DNA from: an uncultured Bacilli bacterium
Lineage (GTDB): Bacteria; Bacillota_I; Bacilli_A; RFN20; CAG-826
Assembly (NCBI GenBank): GCA_944358865.1
Contig: CALVRV010000009.1
Location: forward strand, 1 to 46,682
DNA: 46,682 nt
Direction: 5' to 3'
A program made the position numbers and the translations under genes. Position 1 is the first letter of the stretch. Each line of letters opens with the position of its first letter. The notes under the pieces are model-generated. The model made no database searches and was not told the origin of the DNA. It worked only from the letters and a program-made list of their open reading frames with translations. This document shows positions 41,241-46,682 of the stretch, in pieces.

Positions 41241-43646
41241 ATGAAAAATAAAAAATATTTGTTATTAATTCCAGTTGTTGCTTTAGGTCTTACAGCATGT
41301 CAAGACCCTACAACTACTACAACAAGTGATCCTGGATCTACTACAACTACTAGTGAGCCAGATCCTACTACAACAACCACTGAGCCGCCTGCGCCAGTAA
41401 TTAGTGTTGCTAGTGTCTTAGCTAAATTACAAGAATCTGATGTCGCTATAAGCGGTGTTTATGATTATTCTGTCACCACTATTATTGATGGTGAAGAATA
41501 TCCACAGGTTTATTCTACTATCGATTGTTTTGTTTCTAATGAAAGATATTACAATGTAGAAACAGACATTACAACTGAGACTGTAGTATGGTCTATTGAT
41601 TATTTTGCTAATCCAGAAACTGGTAATATTGAAGCAAGATATCTTGATCCGACAACAAATGAAGCCACATCTTCTGAATTATATGATCAAACAACAGGCG
41701 AACCAGTATTATTTGCTTCACAATATTATAATCCATTCCTCATGATTGAAGAATCTAGTGGTCAATTAGTAAATGACACAGTTTCTTTTGCTCTTGATGA
41801 ATTAGCAGGCGGAGAACTTTGGGGCATTTTAACTGGATATGAGGGAATTGCTGAATATTTAGATGTCAAAGTTGATTTAGCAACCGGAGATTTAATTAGT
41901 GCTTCTCTTGGTATGGAACCAGTCGTGCAAGAAGGTCAATTCGAAGGTGATGAGACCGTTTATGAAATGCGTGTTGAACAAACATTTGATTTTGATTTTG
42001 TAAGTGAAAGCGAATTAAATATGCCAAGTATTGAACCACGTACAAAAACTAGCGATCATACAGCTTTAGAAGAAGCTTTTGCAAGTTTACAAGCTGGAAA
42101 TTACACTGTTGATTATGTTGCAACAGATACAGAAGATCCAACTTCTGTAATTGAATACCACATTGTTGTTACACAAAGCGGTATTGAAATAGATGAATCT
42201 TATGGTGTTATTGCAACTGATGAAGGTTCTGTTGAATACGAAATTAATGCTTCTAATGAAGTAGTTGCAGCTTCAACACCTGATGCAGAAGTTGATGTAT
42301 TAGATTACGCTGCACCATTTAGTATTCTACCTGAAATGTTTGATTTAGTAGGTGAAAATACTTATGTTTACGCTGTCAGTGGAACAGAAGATTTATTACC
42401 ATTAACAATGCCAGAATATGTCGCGGGTTTAATTAATACACCTTATGAAGGCACTTTTACCATTACATTAAATAGTGATGACACAATTACTATGTCTTAT
42501 ATTTATGGTGTTGAATTCTTTGGAATGATTTTATATGAAGAAGAAGTAGAAGTAACAATTTCAAATATTGGTTCTACTGTTTTCCCACATAGTCCAGATG
42601 ATTTAGTGCCATTTACTCCTGCTGATAGTTGGGAAGATATACCAGAAGCAGTGGAATTTTTAAATGAACTTGGCTTACCTGTAGAAGATTTCCCATGGTG
42701 GTTGCCTGAAGGCGCAGATACTTGGGAAGTTAGTTATTCATATTTCTATACCACAACAACTGCGACTGAAGATGAATTCTTACAACAAGCTCAAGAAGTC
42801 TATGAAGCCGCTGGTTGGGTTTACACTGGTTTAAATGACTATGATGAATATGAATTTACATATCAATTAGACGCATCAACAATTATTCCAATCGGATTAG
42901 TGTATGATGGTGGTGATGTTCAACTTTGGTTATATGATCCAGAAATTATCTACGAAGATACAGCAATTGACACCTGGTTAGAAACTAATTTTGCTAATCA
43001 AGAAGAACAAAATTATACTTTATCAGTAACACTTACTGAAAGTATTACCCCAGCTCAACTTGATGCTGATGGATATCCAAGCCTTGTCGAAGGTGCTAAA
43101 CCAGTTACTACTGTCTATGAAACAACATTACAAGCAGATGGAGACGTCGCGCGTATTGTTTCTGGCAATGGCGATGAAAGATATTACACTAACGATGCAG
43201 AAGGTGGAGTATCTAATTGGACACTTGCTGATGGTACATGGTCTAGTCAAAAAGTAACTGACTATGATGGTAGCCAACTAGATTCATGGCAACAAAATGT
43301 ACTTTATACCCCATATGATTTAATTGGAATGGAAGGATTTTCTGCTACAGATGATCCTAATGTAGTCGATATTAAAGACACCACCTCTGATTCATATGCG
43401 ATGGATTATATAATTGGTTTAGGCAATATTTCAATTGAAGCCGCTGTTGGGGATAGCGATTTAGCATCTGGTACTGCTACTCTTGATCCAGAAACTAATA
43501 CTTTAACATTTGATATTGCTATAGCTGGTGCTTACTATTATCTTGATGAAACAGAAACAACAGTGGGTTATGTTGAACAAACATTAGAAATTGTTGTTTC
43601 AAATGTTGGTACAACCGAAGTTACAGTGCCATTTACTCTTGCATAA
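41241..43646 (+). CDS. Large paralogous lipoprotein C (mosaic)
   Basis: An 801-aa lipoprotein. Its signal peptide, Cys20 lipobox and Thr/Pro linker (1-54) are almost identical to lipoprotein B, at DNA level too. The body, however, follows lipoprotein A: ISVASVLAKLQESD, YFANPETGNIEARYLDP, YYNPFLMIEE, APFSILPEMFDLVGENTY, one Trp module (Trp464, DFPWWLPEGADTW, AAGWVYTG) and the final VEQTLEIVVSNVGTTEV. The break point is therefore near residue 54. GGGAGG precedes the ATG. The function is unknown; probably an exposed surface protein. Confidence 0.88.
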   Translation: MKNKKYLLLIPVVALGLTACQDPTTTTTSDPGSTTTTSEPDPTTTTTEPPAPVISVASVLAKLQESDVAISGVYDYSVTTIIDGEEYPQVYSTIDCFVSNERYYNVETDITTETVVWSIDYFANPETGNIEARYLDPTTNEATSSELYDQTTGEPVLFASQYYNPFLMIEESSGQLVNDTVSFALDELAGGELWGILTGYEGIAEYLDVKVDLATGDLISASLGMEPVVQEGQFEGDETVYEMRVEQTFDFDFVSESELNMPSIEPRTKTSDHTALEEAFASLQAGNYTVDYVATDTEDPTSVIEYHIVVTQSGIEIDESYGVIATDEGSVEYEINASNEVVAASTPDAEVDVLDYAAPFSILPEMFDLVGENTYVYAVSGTEDLLPLTMPEYVAGLINTPYEGTFTITLNSDDTITMSYIYGVEFFGMILYEEEVEVTISNIGSTVFPHSPDDLVPFTPADSWEDIPEAVEFLNELGLPVEDFPWWLPEGADTWEVSYSYFYTTTTATEDEFLQQAQEVYEAAGWVYTGLNDYDEYEFTYQLDASTIIPIGLVYDGGDVQLWLYDPEIIYEDTAIDTWLETNFANQEEQNYTLSVTLTESITPAQLDADGYPSLVEGAKPVTTVYETTLQADGDVARIVSGNGDERYYTNDAEGGVSNWTLADGTWSSQKVTDYDGSQLDSWQQNVLYTPYDLIGMEGFSATDDPNVVDIKDTTSDSYAMDYIIGLGNISIEAAVGDSDLASGTATLDPETNTLTFDIAIAGAYYYLDETETTVGYVEQTLEIVVSNVGTTEVTVPFTLA

Positions 43647-43677
43647 TTGCTTGTTAAGTAAAAAAATATTTAAATTT

Positions 43678-43711
43678 AAAGTGGTGTGTCTTAGTGATAC
43701 ATCACTTTTTT
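43678..43711 (+). terminator. Terminator after lipoprotein C
   Basis: AAAGTGGTGTGTC (43678-43690) pairs with GATACATCACTTT (43696-43708) with two G-T pairs, then T residues to 43711. Confidence 0.9.
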
Positions 43712-43822
43712 AAAAAAAACTTAACTTTTGCATAAATTGATTAAAATTTTAAAATGATTTTGATTTGAAATTGTTAAAATTTAAACAATATTTGTTGGTT
43801 AATTAAATTAAATGGATTTAGT

Positions 43823-43852
43823 TTTTTTAACCCCGCAGGATTTTACAGTTTT
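43823..43852. repeat. 30-bp direct repeat, copy 1
   Basis: Starts with six T, then AACCCCGCAGG, then ATTTTACAGTTTT. It is identical over all 30 bp to copy 2 at 43982-44011, 159 bp away in the same orientation. The flanks do not match. Confidence 0.9.
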
Positions 43853-43957
43853 GCTTAATATGTAAAATAAAGACATTTAATTAAATTATGTTATTGCAAA
43901 AGAAGTTTATACATAAATCTTTAGACAATTTGTAAATATTGATATCTTTTTATAAGG

Positions 43958-43987
43958 AAAAGCATGAGAATTAACCCATGCTTTTTT
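43958..43987. terminator. Bidirectional hairpin terminator in the lipoprotein gap
   Basis: AAAAGCATG (43958-43966) pairs with CATGCTTTT (43977-43985). Six T follow on plus, and TTTTCCTTAT on minus. It most likely ends lipoprotein D, transcribed from the right on the minus strand. Confidence 0.8.
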
Positions 43988-44011
43988 AACCCCGCAGGAT
44001 TTTACAGTTTT
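43982..44011. repeat. 30-bp direct repeat, copy 2
   Basis: An exact copy of 43823-43852. Its first six T are also the T-run of the terminator at 43958-43987. It lies in the 3' untranslated region of lipoprotein D. Confidence 0.9.
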
Positions 44012-44065
44012 AACAAGTTATAATCTTATCAAGAAGATAAACCACGTCTAATTAACAGTGCCTTT

Positions 44066-45892
44066 TTATTGTAATAAATTCATATTATAAATATAGAATG
44101 TAAAGAAATAAAAACCAAATCCATCATCTGGATTATAAGCAACTTCGATATTAGGTAATTCTTGATGGGTATATGTTACTTCACCAATAGAATCTTCCAT
44201 CAAAAATTTCCATCCATATCTATTTAATAAATTTGATACTGCATCAACGTGTTCTTGCATTTCTTCCATATCATAACAAGCCTTTTCAAAAAAGACATAT
44301 CTTAAATTAGATGTACCATAAAATTGATAGTTGCTCCAACCACCTGGAATGTTATAAAACGGAATTAAATCTATTGAATAACCAATATATTCTTCAATTT
44401 CTAATGTAAATTGAGAATCAAAATTTAACCATGCTTCTCTATTGTTGTATTCAATTATTTCATAATCATCATAAGTCCAACTAGCGTTACCTAATGATGT
44501 AACAACAACTTCCACACTTCCTTCTAGTTGACCAAGAAAATTATAATTGTATCTTAAAACAATTCTTGCAAAACTTTCATCAAAATTAATTTTAAAAGAT
44601 CCTTCTTCTATCATTGCATAATTATCAGTAAACATAGATTCAATACATAATTCTTTAACAAAATCATAAGCATCTAGTAGTGTATATGTTTGACTGCTTT
44701 TATTAAATAAATCCTCACTAAAATCAAAGCTAGGACGAATATTATTTATACTACCTATTAATGGTTCGCTGATACTAGTAAGAGTTTTATTTTCATCATC
44801 AATGTATGTTTGATAATAATATTGATCATCAATTTTAATATAAGCAATATTTTCTTCAGGAGTATATAAAGCAATACCATTATCTGTTACTCTCCCGTTA
44901 GCGTGAACTGGTTCATAACCTTTTGCAGTATCTGTATAAGTAAAAGAATATGATTCTTTTGCTAAGCGTGAAAATAATGTTTTTAATATTTCTGTTTCTG
45001 GATTATCAGGATAAGGAACTGAATCAATTATTCCTAAATCTTCCTTAGATTTAAATTCACCATTTAATTCAACTTTAACTGCACTTCCATCAGAATATTG
45101 CATTAATTCTGAATCTATAGAAAATGAAATTGGATTTGCTAAATTATCTAATTTAATATTTAAATTATTAGCAACAACACCATTTAAAGAAAGACCGCTG
45201 AAATCTTCTATAAATTCATCATAAGCAATGATTGTTAAATTAAAATTGTTGTCATAACTTAAATCATCAATTTTAAAATTATAAAAAGGATTAATAAAAT
45301 TAGCGTCAAATAAGGCAGGCTCACCCTCTCCATTTAAAATCGTTTCTTTTTTAATTGTATTATGATTATCATAGATGTTTGTATAAATTGTGTCATCACT
45401 ATCTCTAAGATAATCAGTTTTACTTGAAGATGAACTACCTTGTTTTAAACCGACGTAGTAGCGATTATCATTTTGTAATCTAACCAAATCATAATGTGTT
45501 ATTTCTTGTTGGCCATCGTTTAAAGAAACAATATAATCTAATGTGGCAGAGAAAGAAAATTCATTTTGTAATGAAGTTAATATTAATTCATAATTTGGAA
45601 CAACATCAATTGTAATTGAAACAACATCTTCTTCATTAAGCGGATTGATACATAAAATATCAGCGCTTCCTAATTGGTTAGCGATAACTTCATTTTGATT
45701 TAAAGTTATAATATCATTATTTTCACTAGTAAATATTGTATTTTCAATATTACTATTCAATAGTAAAGAATCACCAATAGTTATTGTATAATCATCGTCA
45801 TCACTTGTAATAACTAGTTTTTCAATATTTTCTGTTTGGCAGCCTGTTAAAATTAAACCTAAAATAGGCAAAAGCAATAAATACTTCCTCAT
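44066..45892 (-). CDS. Large paralogous lipoprotein D with N-terminal Big_2-like domain
   Basis: A 608-aa lipoprotein (lipobox LTGC, Cys18). Residues about 22-95 resemble a bacterial Ig-like group 2 domain (ITIGDSLLLNS...IFTSENNDIITLNQNEVIANQLGSADI). The rest follows the same family as lipoproteins A-C: FINPFYNFK, DNPETEILKTLFSRLAKESYSFTYTD, PSFDFSEDLFNKSSQTY, then one Trp module (AWLNFDSQFTLEIEEY, LIPFYNIPGGWSNYQF, RYGWKF). It has no Thr linker, unlike A-C. GAGGTGAT precedes the ATG at 45892; a TTG at 45907 is ignored. It is downstream of the small membrane protein at 45942, 49 bp apart, so the two may be cotranscribed. Confidence 0.85.
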   Translation of the reverse strand: MRKYLLLLPILGLILTGCQTENIEKLVITSDDDDYTITIGDSLLLNSNIENTIFTSENNDIITLNQNEVIANQLGSADILCINPLNEEDVVSITIDVVPNYELILTSLQNEFSFSATLDYIVSLNDGQQEITHYDLVRLQNDNRYYVGLKQGSSSSSKTDYLRDSDDTIYTNIYDNHNTIKKETILNGEGEPALFDANFINPFYNFKIDDLSYDNNFNLTIIAYDEFIEDFSGLSLNGVVANNLNIKLDNLANPISFSIDSELMQYSDGSAVKVELNGEFKSKEDLGIIDSVPYPDNPETEILKTLFSRLAKESYSFTYTDTAKGYEPVHANGRVTDNGIALYTPEENIAYIKIDDQYYYQTYIDDENKTLTSISEPLIGSINNIRPSFDFSEDLFNKSSQTYTLLDAYDFVKELCIESMFTDNYAMIEEGSFKINFDESFARIVLRYNYNFLGQLEGSVEVVVTSLGNASWTYDDYEIIEYNNREAWLNFDSQFTLEIEEYIGYSIDLIPFYNIPGGWSNYQFYGTSNLRYVFFEKACYDMEEMQEHVDAVSNLLNRYGWKFLMEDSIGEVTYTHQELPNIEVAYNPDDGFGFYFFTFYIYNMNLLQ

Positions 45893-45941
45893 ATAATCAC
45901 CTCGCAAATTTTAAATATTTTAAGCAAAAGTTAATTAATTT

Positions 45942-46526
45942 TTACCATTGTTGAGCCTTACTAACGTAGTAAGAACCAACACCAATTAATCCTAAAGATG
46001 TAATAAATAAAATTGACATAAACATATCTTTTACATTGAACGCGCCACCATTGACAAGATCAATAATAAGACATGTAACATAGCTTGCTAAGACAAATAA
46101 TCCATAAATTAAGGTAGACCAAGTAAAGACAATACCTACAATTTTATTATGAATAAATAAATAGACAAATCCACAAATCAAAATTAAAATCCAAAGCATA
46201 TCAGCAATACCAATAAAATATTGCGCTACCGCATTTGCGTCATTGCCAAATGAAATACTATATTGGCCAAATATAATAAATAACAATAGACATGGCGCTA
46301 AAGCTCTAATTGTGGAAGAGCATCCTTTTGCGCCAAATAAGAAGAAACAATAAAAGCCAATAACAAGTATTAATTTAAAAATACTAACAATAAATTCTAA
46401 AACATTATCAGCAGAAATATTTGTTACAAAATCTGGACCTAATAAATATTTAATAATAAGTAATAAGCCAGCAACATAAAACAAAATATGTGCGATGCTT
46501 AACGTTGAAAATTTTCTTATAGCCAT
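45942..46526 (-). CDS. Small polytopic membrane protein, unknown
   Basis: A 194-aa protein with five or six hydrophobic helices (for example IAHILFYVAGLLLIIKYLL, FIVSIFKLILVIGFYCFFLFG and ILFITSLGLIGVGSYYV) and very short loops. No motif or family is recognised. AAGGAAGGT precedes the ATG. It is transcribed towards the lipoprotein D gene, 49 bp away, and may be in one unit with it. Confidence 0.7.
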   Translation of the reverse strand: MAIRKFSTLSIAHILFYVAGLLLIIKYLLGPDFVTNISADNVLEFIVSIFKLILVIGFYCFFLFGAKGCSSTIRALAPCLLLFIIFGQYSISFGNDANAVAQYFIGIADMLWILILICGFVYLFIHNKIVGIVFTWSTLIYGLFVLASYVTCLIIDLVNGGAFNVKDMFMSILFITSLGLIGVGSYYVSKAQQW

Positions 46527-46682
46527 AATTTTTTACCTTCCTTATATTTAAAGATTAGCAAAGTTAATTTAAATATTAAACTTAAAAATATACATTTTTA
46601 AAAAAATGTACTAATTCAAATGATGTGAGACTAAATTAAAGCATAAAAAATAGTCCTCGCTTATAATTAAGTTATCCAATAC

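Larger units (their letters stand above)
43712..44065. other. 354-bp intergenic region with a 30-bp direct repeat
   Basis: No credible gene was found. The region holds ATTGTT (43770-43775) paired with AACAAT (43784-43789), two identical 30-bp repeats (43823-43852 and 43982-44011), and a bidirectional terminator (43958-43987). Apart from the repeats, which contain CCCCGCAGG, it is very AT-rich. Confidence 0.55.

Noticed and set aside
43823-44011. The 30-bp repeats as a CRISPR array
   Set aside because: Only two copies, separated by 129 bp, with no regular spacers and no cas genes in the window.
43988-44060. A tracrRNA after repeat copy 2 (AACAAGTTATAAT looks like the end of an anti-repeat)
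   Set aside because: There is no cas9 or repeat array to pair with, and the following hairpins are weak. The likeness rests on a few AT-rich bases.
1-46682. tRNA or rRNA genes
   Set aside because: The intergenic gaps were scanned by eye for cloverleaf arms and for rRNA motifs; none was found. A tRNAscan run would settle this.

Overview
The window looks like chromosomal DNA of a very AT-rich (about 30% GC by eye) bacterium from the Bacilli/Mollicutes-like part of the Firmicutes. Tryptophan is TGG, and TGA is a working stop: the 4-base overlaps at 24809-24812 and 27515-27518 and the end of the gene at 25252 all use TGA. The standard bacterial code 11 therefore applies and Mycoplasma/Spiroplasma code 4 is excluded. 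A CpoA/diglucosyl-diacylglycerol-synthase-like glycosyltransferase, a short MetG without a C-terminal tRNA-binding domain, and large lipoproteins with Thr/Ser linkers fit an uncultured relative of Acholeplasma, RF39 or Erysipelotrichia. That placement is inference.

Layout. (1) 1-11.3 kb is mostly housekeeping: mscL behind a tldD-tldE pair, a hemolysin III-like membrane protein, a glycolipid-type glycosyltransferase, ribosomal protein L31 with a probable structured leader, metG, a DUF2188 protein, an alpha/beta hydrolase, class II fructose-bisphosphate aldolase and an RlmCD-type rRNA methyltransferase. (2) 11.4-29.4 kb is an accessory, defence-like region: an AAA_14/DUF4143 ATPase, an AbiEi/AbiEii toxin-antitoxin pair, a membrane-anchored HNH nuclease, two divergent class II Fic proteins with separate candidate operators, a WYL-SF1 helicase-nuclease fusion, a MATE transporter with a riboswitch-like leader, a MerR-controlled operon (RibD-like reductase, MerR, flavodoxin lipoprotein, YcjY-like hydrolase), and a cluster of a Fic-fold protein with an eroded active site, a MazG-like pyrophosphohydrolase and a nuclease-DUF2075 helicase. 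(3) 29.4-36 kb holds a TetR regulator, aminopeptidase C, an aldo/keto reductase, an ABC exporter half-transporter, a membrane-spanning XRE regulator and ferritin. (4) 36-46.7 kb is a cluster of four large paralogous lipoproteins and a small polytopic membrane protein. Two of the lipoprotein genes share a nearly identical promoter/signal-peptide cassette.

How the parts fit. Tight spacing supports the operons tldD-tldE-mscL, abiEi-abiEii, ribD-like/merR/flavodoxin/hydrolase and mazG-like/DUF2075. Most other genes stand alone between their own promoter and hairpin terminator. Many convergent pairs share one bidirectional terminator.

The most interesting signals are: three copies of TATCGGAAT at two-helix-turn spacing across the promoter of the HTH-Fic gene; a structured leader before the MATE gene in which a 7-base anti-Shine-Dalgarno faces the real Shine-Dalgarno; a Fic-fold protein that keeps the fold but has lost both its active site and its inhibitory glutamate, next to a nuclease-helicase; mosaic lipoproteins; and a perfect 30-bp direct repeat with a GC-rich core in the gap at 43.7-44.1 kb. 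No tRNA, rRNA, CRISPR array, transposase or phage structural gene was seen.
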